Shown: in pieces, positions 1 to 8,745 of the stretch
How the letters are laid out: every line of letters starts with the position of its first letter
Numbering within the stretch: the first letter of the stretch is position 1
DNA from: CAYVAP01 sp964343195
Lineage (GTDB): Bacteria > Bacteroidota > Bacteroidia > J057
Reading direction: 5' to 3'
Assembly: GCA_964343195.1 (NCBI GenBank)
Contig: CAYFIR010000084.1
Span: 1-30,219, forward strand
DNA: 30,219 bases
Translations under genes and position numbers: made by a program
Notes under the pieces: model-generated
Seen by the model: only the letters and a program-made list of their open reading frames with translations
Told to the model about the DNA's origin: nothing
The model's database searches: none

Positions 1-138
1 CCGCCCCGAGCGCCAAATGCCGGGCCAACGCCGCCCCAGGCTTGCTTTAGGTTGCTTGTTCCAATTGGAATTGAAGCCCAGAAACTCAAAACTTACGTTA
101 AAAGAATAAATGTGAGTGGATGGCCTTTACGTTGATGA
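1..138 (+). other. Left-edge open frame, coding status unresolved
   Basis: One plus-strand frame is open from the first base to a TGA at 136-138 (45 codons), so it could be the 3' end of a gene entering from the left. A minus-strand frame over about bases 1-125 is also open. I recognise neither translation. The stretch is GC-rich to about base 45 and AT-rich afterwards. It may equally be intergenic DNA downstream of the SDR gene, whose stop lies at 163. Confidence 0.15.
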
Positions 139-162
139 TTGCCATTGACATACAGGTGGGCT

Positions 163-912
163 TCAATAAGGCGACGGACTTATGGAAGTCCACCCTCCAT
201 CTACCACGAGCGTTTGTCCGGTGATGTGTCGCGCGGCATCAGATACCAGAAACAGCGCCACATCCGCGATGTCCTCCACACTAGCGGGGCGTCCCAAAGG
301 CGTAAGCCCCGACCAAACGGCCTCGTAATCAGGGTCGCTGAGGGTTCGTTCTGTGTTAGTCGCTCCTGGCGCGATGGCATTGACATTGATCCGAAAATCA
401 GACAGCTCGATCACGAGGTTTCGCGCCAGCATTTCCAACGCAGCCTTGCTCATGCCATAGGCTCCGAGGTTTTTGTGGGCCTGATGGCCCGTTACGGAAG
501 ACATAAACAACAGCTTTCCTCCGCTCTTTTGATCCTTCATCTGCTTTGCAGCCGCTTGGGCCAGAAAGAAAGTCCCGGCCAGGTTGACCTGCATGACGCG
601 GTAAAAGTCCTTTGGTTCGTAGGTCAGGAACTCTCCAAACAGCGTGATCCCCGCATTGGCTATGGCGATGTCAAGTCGGCCGTGCTGGCCAACCGCCATA
701 GCCACCATTTGCTGGATGATGGCCGGATCACTGGCGTCACCAGGAACAGCTGTACACCTTTCGCCTAACTGCCGAGCAGCCTCTTCAGCAAGCTTTTCAT
801 CCAGGTCATTGAGGATGACACAGGCACCTGCGGCTACCAGTTTGCGGCAGATGGCGAGCCCGATGCCCTGTCCGGCCCCGGTAACAATGGCGACTTTGTT
901 GGCTAATGACAT
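163..912 (-). CDS. SDR family NAD(P)-dependent oxidoreductase
   Basis: A classical short-chain dehydrogenase of 249 aa, the usual length for the family, expected to be a soluble cytoplasmic tetramer that oxidises or reduces an alcohol/ketone with NAD(P). The Rossmann glycine motif TGAGQGIG is at residues 11-18, the NAG motif at 86-88, and the catalytic set is Asn110, Ser139, Tyr152 and Lys156. The C-terminal GQTLVVDGG motif is also typical. An Asp at about residue 36 at the end of strand 2 suggests NAD(H) preference (inference). It is the last gene of a leftward operon, 38 nt after a GH43 gene. That placement suggests it processes a sugar released by the arabinan enzymes, for example as a sugar dehydrogenase. 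The exact substrate cannot be read from the sequence. Confidence 0.92.
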   Translation of the reverse strand: MSLANKVAIVTGAGQGIGLAICRKLVAAGACVILNDLDEKLAEEAARQLGERCTAVPGDASDPAIIQQMVAMAVGQHGRLDIAIANAGITLFGEFLTYEPKDFYRVMQVNLAGTFFLAQAAAKQMKDQKSGGKLLFMSSVTGHQAHKNLGAYGMSKAALEMLARNLVIELSDFRINVNAIAPGATNTERTLSDPDYEAVWSGLTPLGRPASVEDIADVALFLVSDAARHITGQTLVVDGGWTSISPSPY

Positions 913-950
913 GGGGATGATAAGTTGAAAAATGCAGATTCTTTTCCCGT

Positions 951-1931
951 CTACCGAATAAAAGATGTCACCCCGGATGGCTGCACCTTCAGCAGATTTC
1001 CCGCTTGGTCCATGTTGAGGCTGTCAATGGCCAGTTGCCGCAACAGCGCCGAAGTATCGCTGGAGAAAATACGGTGATACAGGATGTAGTCCTGCCCATT
1101 TTCCGAAAATACCGTGTGGTGTCCTGGCCCGATGGTGGTGCTATCCGCGCTCGTCGAGAGGATGGGACTATTGGCCCCCAGTTCCCAGGAACCGTAGGGC
1201 GAATCTCCCACTGAATACTGCACCTTGTAGGTCGCATTGGTGCATTTGCCCTCAGAGTACATCAGGTAGTAGCGGCCATCCCGCTTGATCATGATCGGTG
1301 CTTCGAAGTAATTGGGAGGGGTTACGTCACGGGGTTCTTCGGCGAATGAAGCCATGTCTTCATTGAGCTTCGCGACGAAGCAATGCCCGTTCACCCACTT
1401 CAGCCCAGAACCCCAATAGAGATAAGCCTGCCCATCGTCATCGATAAATGGTTCAGCGTCAATCATATGAAACTCCGGATATAAGTCTGTAGAGACCAGC
1501 GTACCGCCATCTTCCCGCGCATTTTTCCAGGGGCCAAGGGGATGTTCGCTGACGCCGACCCAGACCTCACTTCCCACGGAAACATACATGTAGTACTTTC
1601 CGTTCGGCCCCAGGGTCACCCCCGGTGCCCACACCCGAGAGCTCCGCGAAATGGGCGTCTGACAGGCCGCTTTGGTAGGCCAGTTGAGACGAGTTGTTGT
1701 CCAGTTTTCGAAGTCCCGGGAGTAAATGACCTGCAAGCTGTCACCGCCCCAGGGATCTATCGTGGCGTAGAGGTAATGGGTGTCGTCCAGCTTCACGATG
1801 GAGGGATCAGCCATGAAATCTTCATGGATTGGGTTGGAGATGAATGGTTGTGCAGATGGTTCGGCCTGTTTGGCTGGTTGACAACCAAAGAAGCCTACTC
1901 CAAGTACCAACAGCAATGACAGTTTTCGCAT
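951..1931 (-). CDS. GH43-family arabinosidase/xylosidase lipoprotein
   Basis: A five-bladed beta-propeller glycoside hydrolase of family 43 (326 aa, single-domain size). The N-terminus is a lipoprotein signal with lipobox ending FFGC (lipidated Cys17), so the enzyme is probably tethered in the envelope. The inferred catalytic triad is Asp42 in ADPS (general base), Asp158 in MIDAEP (pKa modulator) and Glu210 in YFEAP (general acid). The GPGHH motif at 268-272 is the usual propeller-centre histidine. Family members are alpha-L-arabinofuranosidases, endo-arabinanases or beta-xylosidases, and the sequence does not settle which. It starts 30 nt after the upstream two-module GH43 gene and precedes the SDR, so the three are very likely co-transcribed. 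Its neighbour across the divergent promoter is a GH127 enzyme, pointing to L-arabinose-containing substrates. Confidence 0.9.
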   Translation of the reverse strand: MRKLSLLLVLGVGFFGCQPAKQAEPSAQPFISNPIHEDFMADPSIVKLDDTHYLYATIDPWGGDSLQVIYSRDFENWTTTRLNWPTKAACQTPISRSSRVWAPGVTLGPNGKYYMYVSVGSEVWVGVSEHPLGPWKNAREDGGTLVSTDLYPEFHMIDAEPFIDDDGQAYLYWGSGLKWVNGHCFVAKLNEDMASFAEEPRDVTPPNYFEAPIMIKRDGRYYLMYSEGKCTNATYKVQYSVGDSPYGSWELGANSPILSTSADSTTIGPGHHTVFSENGQDYILYHRIFSSDTSALLRQLAIDSLNMDQAGNLLKVQPSGVTSFIR

Positions 1932-1961
1932 GCGTAGATTACGTGAAATTTCACAATCAAC

Positions 1962-4121
1962 TTACTCACTTACTGGTTCGATGCCCTCAAGCGTCGGGAC
2001 AATATCTACGATGTACCCCTCGGCATCGAAAGTCATGCGATCAATACAGGTTTCCCGATGGAAGCCTGCTGCACGGCCCATTTCGATGCCTTTGGGGATT
2101 GTGAAACGGTGGTAAACGATGTACCACTCGTCTTTGCCGGGAACCTGAATCACGGAGTTATGCCCAGTGCCATAGATTCCCTCATCGGGACGCTTTTCCA
2201 GGATCAGGTTGTCTTCTGCGATGGTTAAGGGGCCCAATGGAGAGGGGGCGGTCGCGTAGCGCACCCGATAATCGGGGCTCCGGGTGTCGTTTTCAGACCA
2301 GAGGAAGTAGTAGGTTCCCTCACGGTAGAAGACCTCGGTCCCTTCGCGGAAGGTCCCATCCGCTGGGGTCAGGATCTTCAGCGAGGCCATGTCGAATGAG
2401 ACCATGTCCTCATTCAGCTCCACCACGGCCATGTAGCCATTGCCCCAATAGAGATAGGTCTTGCCAGAAACCGGATCTTCAAATACATCCGGATCAATCT
2501 CCTGCCCACGGTTGATTCCTTCTGGCTTAAAGCCAATGATGGGCTCACCTTTGTCAATAAACGGTCCGGTCGGTTCGTCTGCGACCCCAACCCCGATTTT
2601 TTGTGCGGCGGTGAAGTAGTAGAAATATTTGTATTCTCCGTCGATTTCCTTCTCAATGGCACAGGGGGCCCAGGCGTGGCGCTCCGCCCAATCAACATCA
2701 GTTTCCAGATCCAGGATCTTGCCCTCAGGGGTCCAGTTCACCAGATCAGTAGAGGAAAAGGTCTCGAAGTAGGTTCCCGACCAGCCTGTGAACCCATCGG
2801 TGGTGGGATAGAGGTAGAATTTCTGGTCTTTTTCGGAGTAAATGATCTCAGGATCAGCGTAGTAGCCTTCCAGTACAGGATTGCTGTTCAACTGTGCAGA
2901 TACTTCATATGTCCACTTTTGTCCATTGAGAGAAACCTCATAGCTGACTGGCCTCTGCGAAAAATCCTGTGGGCCATCTGGCGAGGCAGTTGCTCCAGTC
3001 ATTAGCTTCAACTGTGGATCAAATGAGGTCAGGTCGGTTCCTGGCTTTACAGGAAGAGTCACTTCCTGCTCGGCTTCATTGACGATCAGGTTGGTCTGCT
3101 TGACGGCCGGGGCATCGGCTCCAAACACCGCTCCAGAAGCCATGGAGCCATATTCAGCGATCAGGGCGTTGGCCTCTGCACGGGTGATTCCAATCACGGT
3201 ACCGTGACGCGGGTGAAAGTTCATGCTGATTTCCTCGTCGATCACTTCGAAGTTTTGCAGATCGGTCGAGCGGCAGAACTGATACCCTCCGCTGTGGTAG
3301 AGGTCATACATCAGAATGTATTCGTCAGAATCAATGAGCTTGAAGATCCCCGATCCTTCCACCGACTCGTCCGTCTGGTCCATGTATTCCTCACTCCCCA
3401 CGTATCCTCCGGTCAACGAATCAGAGACCGCCTTGAGGATTCCCGTTGCGGAGCCAGAGTTCTTGAAAAACAGGTGATACTTCCCTTCATCGTAAATGAT
3501 GTCACCGTCGATGCAGGAACTGTTGGTCGGACTTAAATAGAGCTGTTTCGGCGTCGTGGCCAACCCTGTGAAGTCTTCATTGGCAAAGGCGTAGTAGATT
3601 TTGTCGGGGTCATCCCCGGTCTTCATCGACCAATAGAGCATGTAGCGCTGACTCGCCGGATCGTAGATGGTCTGGGGAGCCCATACCCGGCTCACGGTCC
3701 CGAATTCCTCCGCAAACTCTTCATGAATGTCCACCACACTGGAGGTCCAGTTGATCAGGTCTTTTGACTTGAGCATCACCATGGCGTGGTTGGACCAGCC
3801 CATCTCGGGGACATACAGGTCAGTCACGACCATGTAAAACATCCCATCTTCGCCCCGCAGGATATGCGGATCGCGCACCCCACCCGAGTGGCTGATGCTG
3901 TCAGAGCTGATGATGGGCTCATTGTCATTCAGGGCCCAGAAGTGATAGCCATCACGGCTGATGGCGTAGTGAATCGACTCCTGTCCGGGGCCATTTCCTA
4001 CGAAATAGGTGAAAAGATAGGCCTCAAAGTCAGGCTCTTTTTCCGACTGGCTACAGCCAGTAAGCAGGAGCAGCCAACTGGTAGCCAGCATCAGTGCGAG
4101 GTAGCAGAAGCGATGGATCAT
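1962..4121 (-). CDS. Two-module GH43 lipoprotein with DUF5018-like linker
   Basis: This 719-aa lipoprotein (LLTGC lipobox, Cys23) carries two GH43-type propellers. Module 1 covers about residues 33-315, with candidate catalytic residues Asp84 (GVRDPH), Asp205/207 (CIDGDI) and Glu255 (SVEGSG). A small beta-rich linker at about 343-410 resembles the DUF5018 fold seen in Bacteroidota surface enzymes. Module 2 covers about 415-715, with Asp423 (YADPE), Asp543 (EIDPDVF) and Glu596 (GTEVFY), plus the GTGHNS histidine motif near 654. Both modules keep all three acids, so both may be active. Two GH43 modules in one chain suggest two linkages are cut, for example backbone and side chain of an arabinan; this is inference. 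It is the first gene of the leftward operon with the second GH43 and the SDR, and is divergent from the GH127 gene. Confidence 0.88.
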   Translation of the reverse strand: MIHRFCYLALMLATSWLLLLTGCSQSEKEPDFEAYLFTYFVGNGPGQESIHYAISRDGYHFWALNDNEPIISSDSISHSGGVRDPHILRGEDGMFYMVVTDLYVPEMGWSNHAMVMLKSKDLINWTSSVVDIHEEFAEEFGTVSRVWAPQTIYDPASQRYMLYWSMKTGDDPDKIYYAFANEDFTGLATTPKQLYLSPTNSSCIDGDIIYDEGKYHLFFKNSGSATGILKAVSDSLTGGYVGSEEYMDQTDESVEGSGIFKLIDSDEYILMYDLYHSGGYQFCRSTDLQNFEVIDEEISMNFHPRHGTVIGITRAEANALIAEYGSMASGAVFGADAPAVKQTNLIVNEAEQEVTLPVKPGTDLTSFDPQLKLMTGATASPDGPQDFSQRPVSYEVSLNGQKWTYEVSAQLNSNPVLEGYYADPEIIYSEKDQKFYLYPTTDGFTGWSGTYFETFSSTDLVNWTPEGKILDLETDVDWAERHAWAPCAIEKEIDGEYKYFYYFTAAQKIGVGVADEPTGPFIDKGEPIIGFKPEGINRGQEIDPDVFEDPVSGKTYLYWGNGYMAVVELNEDMVSFDMASLKILTPADGTFREGTEVFYREGTYYFLWSENDTRSPDYRVRYATAPSPLGPLTIAEDNLILEKRPDEGIYGTGHNSVIQVPGKDEWYIVYHRFTIPKGIEMGRAAGFHRETCIDRMTFDAEGYIVDIVPTLEGIEPVSE

Positions 4122-4201
4122 GTGGATTGGGTTGGGAGGATGATACTTGTGAGAATATCTGACTCAACTACACTCTTGGTGGAATGTCAAATCTCTGTAC
4201 C

Positions 4202-4218
4202 TCGGCCTTCCAGGCCGA
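4202..4218. promoter_or_regulatory. Inverted repeat, candidate operator between the arabinan genes
   Basis: TCGGCCT-TCC-AGGCCGA is a perfect 7-bp inverted repeat with a 3-nt spacer. It sits about 80 nt upstream of the two-module GH43 gene and about 220 nt upstream of the GH127 start, in the divergent intergenic region 4122-4438. A palindrome here fits a dimeric regulator site, but a chance hairpin is possible. I found no convincing TAnnTTTG box for the leftward operon. Confidence 0.3.
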
Positions 4219-4375
4219 TCGCATGCCCCATTTCCACTCCTTACGTAGCTGAGTCGAATATCTATTTTTCCAAATAACGCAATCTTTTCCATCAAAGAGT
4301 TCTACACTGTATTGCCATCATGGTTGAGGAATTTGCTATTCCTTTTTTCTCCACCCTGTTGCCCAAATCGTCCAA

Positions 4376-4404
4376 TTTGACTCTGGGAAAAAAGTGTACT
4401 TTAG
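4376..4404 (+). promoter_or_regulatory. Bacteroidota-type promoter for the GH127 gene
   Basis: TTTG at 4376-4379 is followed after 17 nt by TACTTTAG at 4397-4404, one mismatch from the Bacteroidota -7 box TAnnTTTG. Transcription would then begin near 4410. This rules out the GTG at 4394 and supports the ATG at 4439 as the GH127 start. Confidence 0.45.
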
Positions 4405-4438
4405 ACCATTACTTTCGCTTTTGCTACTATTTCTTGCC

Positions 4439-6802
4439 ATGCAAAGATTATTCATTCTACTCCTGATCGTGATTGGTACCGGCCACCTGCTCCTGGCTCA
4501 ATCCATCCAATACTTCTCACTTGACAACGTAGAGCTTCTCCCCAGCCCCTTTCAGCACGCCCAGGAACTGGACAAGCAGTACCTGCTGGAAATGGAAGCC
4601 GACCGGTTACTCGCCCCATACCTCCGTGAAGCGGGGCTGGAACCCAAAGCCGAGAGCTACAGCAACTGGGAAAATACCGGACTTGACGGCCACATCGGCG
4701 GCCATTATGTATCTGCCCTGGCGATGATGTATGCCTCGACAGGAGACGAAGCCATCAAAGATCGGCTGGACTACATGCTCAGCGAGTGGAAGCGTTGCCA
4801 GGATGCCAGCGGAAATGGGTACCTCGGGGGGATTCCCGGCGGGCAGGCCATGTGGGCAGAAATCAAAGCTGGAAACATCCGTGCCGGGGCTTTCAGCCTC
4901 AACGACAAGTGGGTTCCGCTCTACAATATCCACAAGGTCTATGCAGGCCTGCGCGACGCTTACTGGCACGCAGGAAGCGAAGCCGCCAGAGAAATGCTCA
5001 TCTCCCTGACCGACTGGGCCATAGACCTGACGGCGGACCTGTCAGACGAGCAAATCCAGAACATGCTTCGCAGTGAACACGGAGGCTTGAATGAAGTATT
5101 CGCAGATGTAGCAGAAATCACGGGCGAGGAAAAGTATCTCGTTCTGGCACGTCGATTTTCCCATCAGGTCATCCTTGACCCACTCCTTGCCGGAGAAGAT
5201 GACCTGACTGGCAAGCACGCCAACACACAGATCCCCAAAGTCATTGGGTATAAGCGCATCGCTGACCTCTCTGGGGAAGAAGACTGGTCTGATGCAGCAG
5301 AATTTTTCTGGGAAACCGTCGTGGAAGACCGCTCTGTGGTCATAGGGGGCAACAGTGCCTACGAGCACTTTCATCCAGAGACGGACTTTACCCGAATGAT
5401 TCACGCGGAGCAGGGACCGGAGACCTGCAATACATACAACATGATGCGGCTCACCCGGATGTTTTTTCAGTCGTCGCAGGAGCCGAAATTCATCGACTAC
5501 TACGAACAGGCGCTTTACAACCACATCCTGTCTTCTCAGCACCCCGAAACGGGCGGACTGGTGTATTTCACTCAAATGAGACCCGGACATTACCGCGTGT
5601 ATTCGCAGCCGCACACCAGCTTCTGGTGCTGTGTAGGTTCCGGCATTGAGAACCACGCCAAGTACGGTGAGATGATCTACGCCCACGAGGAGGAAGCAGT
5701 CTTTGTCAATCTCTTTCTTCCCTCGAAACTGAACTGGGAAGAGAAGGGGGTAGAAATCGTACAGGAGACTTCCTTTCCCCAGGAATCTCAAACTACCCTG
5801 ACCATCAATCCCGCAAAACGGACCCGTTTCGCTCTCAAAATCCGGAAGCCTCAATGGATCAGCGGAACCATGGAAGTATCCATTAATGGGTCCGTGTATT
5901 CGCTGCCACTGGATGGAGAAGGCTATCTGAACATCGAGCGAAAGTGGAAAAAAGGAGACCAGGTAATTGTGCAGCTCCCCATGGAGCTTTCTACAGTCCA
6001 ACTGCCCGACGGATCGCCTTACTACGCCTATATATATGGCCCCATCGTCCTTGCTGCCAAATACAGCACCGAAAACATGCCCGGGCTTTTTGCTGACGAT
6101 AGCCGGGGAGGCCACATCGCTCACGGCCAGATCATCCCCATGAGAGATATGCCCATCATTGTGGGAGACTCCAATGAGCTACTGGAAAAAGCGACTCCCA
6201 TTCCAGGTAAGCCGCTTACCTTCCACCTGGAAGGCCTGCAGCCCGAAGAATACGCTGAGGGGATGGAATTGATTCCCTTTTATCAGCTTCACGAAGCCCG
6301 TTATATCCTGTACTGGCAGCAGGCAACCGAGGCTGAACTTGTTCAGCGTCAGGCAGAAATAGAAGAGCAGGAGCGGGCCAGGCTGAGGCTTGAAACCATT
6401 AGCGTTGACAAAATCGCCAGCGGAGAGCAGCAACCAGAATCAGATCACTTTGTGGAATCCCAAGATTCCTGGACAGGATTTTCTCTGGAAAGCCAATGGC
6501 GTGAGGCAAGTGGCTGGTTCAGCTACCAGATGCGCAATCCGGCCCAGGATGCGGAGTACCTGTATGTGCGTTACTACAACCTTGATCTGGCTCGTGCCTT
6601 TGAGGTATTTGTCGATGGCGAATCAGTGGCCGTGATTCAGGCCGATGGCGACTCTGGTGATGAAGGCCAGATCGCGATGATCCCTATTCCAGCAAGCGCA
6701 CAGAACAATGAAACCCTCACGGTCAAAATCGCTGCCAAGGAGTGGAAGTGGACCCCTAAAATTACGGAGGTCCGGTTGCTTTCGGGGACGTTGGAAGAAT
6801 AG
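4439..6802 (+). CDS. GH127 beta-L-arabinofuranosidase with DUF6805-like C-terminus
   Basis: A zinc-dependent retaining glycoside hydrolase (DUF1680/GH127) of 787 aa from the ATG at 4439. The family removes beta-L-arabinofuranose units using a cysteine nucleophile. The zinc set of Bifidobacterium HypBA1 (Glu338, Cys340, Cys417, Cys418) is matched by the ETC motif (Glu328, Cys330) and the WCCVGSG motif (Cys397, Cys398). The conserved GGNSAYE segment near residue 305 probably holds the acid/base Glu. The last 130 residues, with GEQQPESDHF and a beta-sandwich pattern, match the DUF6805 module often fused to GH127. The N-terminus is a hydrophobic signal peptide ending near LLLAQS, so the protein is exported. 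A GTG at 4394 would extend it by 15 residues, but it falls in the predicted promoter. The gene is divergent from the GH43 operon. Confidence 0.93.
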   Translation: MQRLFILLLIVIGTGHLLLAQSIQYFSLDNVELLPSPFQHAQELDKQYLLEMEADRLLAPYLREAGLEPKAESYSNWENTGLDGHIGGHYVSALAMMYASTGDEAIKDRLDYMLSEWKRCQDASGNGYLGGIPGGQAMWAEIKAGNIRAGAFSLNDKWVPLYNIHKVYAGLRDAYWHAGSEAAREMLISLTDWAIDLTADLSDEQIQNMLRSEHGGLNEVFADVAEITGEEKYLVLARRFSHQVILDPLLAGEDDLTGKHANTQIPKVIGYKRIADLSGEEDWSDAAEFFWETVVEDRSVVIGGNSAYEHFHPETDFTRMIHAEQGPETCNTYNMMRLTRMFFQSSQEPKFIDYYEQALYNHILSSQHPETGGLVYFTQMRPGHYRVYSQPHTSFWCCVGSGIENHAKYGEMIYAHEEEAVFVNLFLPSKLNWEEKGVEIVQETSFPQESQTTLTINPAKRTRFALKIRKPQWISGTMEVSINGSVYSLPLDGEGYLNIERKWKKGDQVIVQLPMELSTVQLPDGSPYYAYIYGPIVLAAKYSTENMPGLFADDSRGGHIAHGQIIPMRDMPIIVGDSNELLEKATPIPGKPLTFHLEGLQPEEYAEGMELIPFYQLHEARYILYWQQATEAELVQRQAEIEEQERARLRLETISVDKIASGEQQPESDHFVESQDSWTGFSLESQWREASGWFSYQMRNPAQDAEYLYVRYYNLDLARAFEVFVDGESVAVIQADGDSGDEGQIAMIPIPASAQNNETLTVKIAAKEWKWTPKITEVRLLSGTLEE

Positions 6803-6849
6803 CTGTTTCACTGGAAATGATTAACCCTGACCAATGTGAGTTGACAGAA

Positions 6850-7112
6850 GAAATCAGGTATGAAGGGTATGGGGAAATGAAGGAAAAGGGTTCCTACCTC
6901 CTTTATACCTTCAACCGCTGGTTTGCATCTGTCCATCTGCCTGGAGATACCATCACCTCTCACTGGTCAGGGTACTTTTGTTCCAGTAGTGCCTGCGGAA
7001 TCAAGCAATTATTCATTCGAAGTTCGTACAAAATACTATCCAGCAGCACTTTCAACTACGAACTAGCGACTCCGTAGAGCACAGCGAAATCCCGCGAAGC
7101 GGGAAACTTCGA
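6850..7112. repeat. Intergenic repeat element, left copy
   Basis: This 320-nt gene-free gap after GH127 contains blocks that reappear, inverted, at 11960-12275. The blocks are: GGTATGAAGGGTATGGGG plus AAATGAAGG at about 6857-6885; a TGGACAGATG-related segment (inverted) near 6929-6938; and a hairpin TCCCGC-GAA-GCGGGA at 7090-7104 next to CACAGCGAAA. An 86-codon frame across 6817-7077 is composed largely of this repeat and is not credited as a gene. Confidence 0.55.
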
Positions 7113-7122
7113 ACTTATCCCA

Positions 7123-7590
7123 CTAGCACCCATCTATAAGGGTTACTTCGTGTCGGGGAAGTCTGTACTTTCGGTCAACGGTCATAAAGATGAGTCGGTC
7201 CCCAAGCTCGCATTCGCGTATAAGCTCCGCCAGTTCCACCTCGTAGAGCACTTTATCAGAAAACATCCACAGGGTCTGGGTACGCCAGTCCAGCACTCCG
7301 ACCCGAAACCCAACCCGTTCTCCTACGACGTTTTTCTCATCGGAGCGGTCAATTGCGGCCACACTCAGTTTACCGGAAGTAGCCGGAAAAACTGTCAGAA
7401 AACCTTCGTTGGCTGCCTTGTTGATAAGCGGTTCGCCCTCCAGCAATACGGCTGCAAACTGTGTGAAGTTCTCCGGCTCTTCTACCTCGACGTAGTCCAC
7501 CAAACCAGCCACATCAAAGGATTGGGCAAAAGCCTGGGAAAACGCAATAAAAATGAAAACCAGCAGGGTGATGATCCTTAATTCTCTCAT
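7123..7590 (-). CDS. Secreted hypothetical protein
   Basis: A 155-aa protein with a clear N-terminal signal peptide (hydrophobic LLVFIFIAFSQAFAQ, cleavage after about residue 22), so it is exported. The mature part is mainly predicted beta strands with many acidic residues and a single Cys at the very C-terminus. I recognise no family or catalytic motif. It is divergent from the membrane-anchored regulator at 7754, across a 163-nt shared upstream region, so the two may be co-regulated; that is inference only. The GCGGG-type hairpin at 7090-7104 lies just past its stop and could act as its terminator, though the T-run on this strand is short. Confidence 0.7.
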   Translation of the reverse strand: MRELRIITLLVFIFIAFSQAFAQSFDVAGLVDYVEVEEPENFTQFAAVLLEGEPLINKAANEGFLTVFPATSGKLSVAAIDRSDEKNVVGERVGFRVGVLDWRTQTLWMFSDKVLYEVELAELIRECELGDRLIFMTVDRKYRLPRHEVTLIDGC

Positions 7591-7753
7591 GAAATGTTGA
7601 TTAAAGGTGTTGTCAATTCGTCACCGACAAACTTTGCCCGAAAAATAGAGACAGCCTACTTATCCGTGTAAAAGACTGATAGATAGCGGTAAAAGAATGT
7701 AAAGGAGTTGTAAATGTCGAGATTTCCTGCGATAAAGACCGTAAATTTATTCC

Positions 7754-8611
7754 ATGAAGTCTATTGCTCTGCACAGCCGTTTGTGGGTCTTTTGTCTGCT
7801 CCAGGGACTGATTGTTTTTCCCTTGCAGGCCAATAAAGAACAGGATTTTGCCTACCGAGCCAATCTGGCGCTTCGTCAGACGGGACATAACCTGCTGCTT
7901 GCCCAACAGGACACCACCACGACCATTCCCCCGATTTTCCATGATGGCCGTAATAGCTTTACCCTTTCGCTGGAGCAGAGCTTTGACTACGACCTCCTTC
8001 CCCAACTGCTGGAACAGGCCCTGGAAGACTACGACATCTCGGAGTCCTATGAAGTTGTGGTCAGGCACTGTGAGGAGGAAATCCTGATCCTTGGCTTTAA
8101 CCGGATCGCCCTCGAGCGAGGCAATGTCCCATGTGTCGGCCGGGGTCAGCAGACTACCTGCGCCAATATCCATGTACATTTTGACCTCCCCATTGACCCA
8201 GCGGACAAATCCAGTTTCCCCTACACATGGCTCCTCATTCCGCTAGCGGCAGGCCTTGGACTGCTGATTTATCGCAGGATGGGTGGACAACAGTCTGACA
8301 GTCAACCAGAAAAAAACATCAGACTGGGAAGCTACTCCTATGATCCGGCCAATCAACTGCTCGTTATCGAGGGAGAGGAAATCACCCTCACCTTCCGCGA
8401 AAACAAGCTCCTCCACTACCTCGTCCAGCATCCAAATGAGGTGCTGGAGAGAAGTGTCATTCTTCACAATGTCTGGGAAGAAGAGGGGGTAATCGTCGGA
8501 CGAAGCCTGGATGTCTTCATTTCCCGTCTTAGAAAAATACTCAAAAGAGATGCCTCTGTCCAGATTAAGAGTGTTCATGGGATAGGATACAGGCTACAAA
8601 TGGATAAATGA
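7754..8611 (+). CDS. Membrane-anchored winged-helix transcriptional regulator
   Basis: This 285-aa protein starts with a signal-like hydrophobic segment (about 8-26). A periplasmic domain of about 130 residues follows, with three Cys (106, 127, 136), then a transmembrane helix at about 157-173 (WLLIPLAAGLGLLIYRR). The C-terminal cytoplasmic domain at about 190-284 is an OmpR/PhoB-type winged helix. Its recognition helix is RSLDVFISRLRKIL at 250-263 and its wing VHGIGYRL at 274-281. There is no receiver domain. The layout is a one-component transmembrane regulator, like ToxR/CadC in principle but with the DNA-binding domain at the C-terminus. The ligand is unknown. It precedes the PAP2-like lipoprotein and symporter genes, which are its likeliest targets along with the divergent 7123-7590 gene. 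Confidence 0.85.
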   Translation: MKSIALHSRLWVFCLLQGLIVFPLQANKEQDFAYRANLALRQTGHNLLLAQQDTTTTIPPIFHDGRNSFTLSLEQSFDYDLLPQLLEQALEDYDISESYEVVVRHCEEEILILGFNRIALERGNVPCVGRGQQTTCANIHVHFDLPIDPADKSSFPYTWLLIPLAAGLGLLIYRRMGGQQSDSQPEKNIRLGSYSYDPANQLLVIEGEEITLTFRENKLLHYLVQHPNEVLERSVILHNVWEEEGVIVGRSLDVFISRLRKILKRDASVQIKSVHGIGYRLQMDK

Positions 8612-8693
8612 GCGATTTGAACCAGGCAGGTAGCATCCCGAAACCGTTTGCAGCAAACATCTGGCATAACTGGGATATGAAAATCGGTTGATA

Positions 8694-8701
8694 TAAATTT
8701 G
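8694..8701 (+). promoter_or_regulatory. Candidate -7 promoter box for the PAP2/haloperoxidase gene
   Basis: TAAATTTG matches the Bacteroidota -7 consensus TAnnTTTG exactly and lies 45 nt before the ATG at 8746, giving a leader of about 40 nt. The -33 region shows no clear TTTG, so strength is uncertain and activator dependence is possible. Confidence 0.4.
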
Positions 8702-8745
8702 GGTATCCCTGCGAAATAAGGTGTACTACTTACTTTCAACTACTT

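Noticed and set aside
139..768. 209-codon plus-strand frame opposite the SDR gene
   Set aside because: It is antisense to a gene with every SDR catalytic motif, and its translation is low-complexity and Arg/His-rich.
5042..6124. 360-codon minus-strand frame inside GH127
   Set aside because: The plus strand carries the conserved GH127 zinc motifs in this stretch; the antisense translation has no recognisable features.
6817..7077. 86-codon plus-strand frame after GH127
   Set aside because: Made mostly from the intergenic repeat; no protein-like pattern or upstream signals.
7613..8179. 188-codon minus-strand frame over the regulator
   Set aside because: Antisense shadow of the anchored winged-helix protein, which has a coherent topology and motif set.
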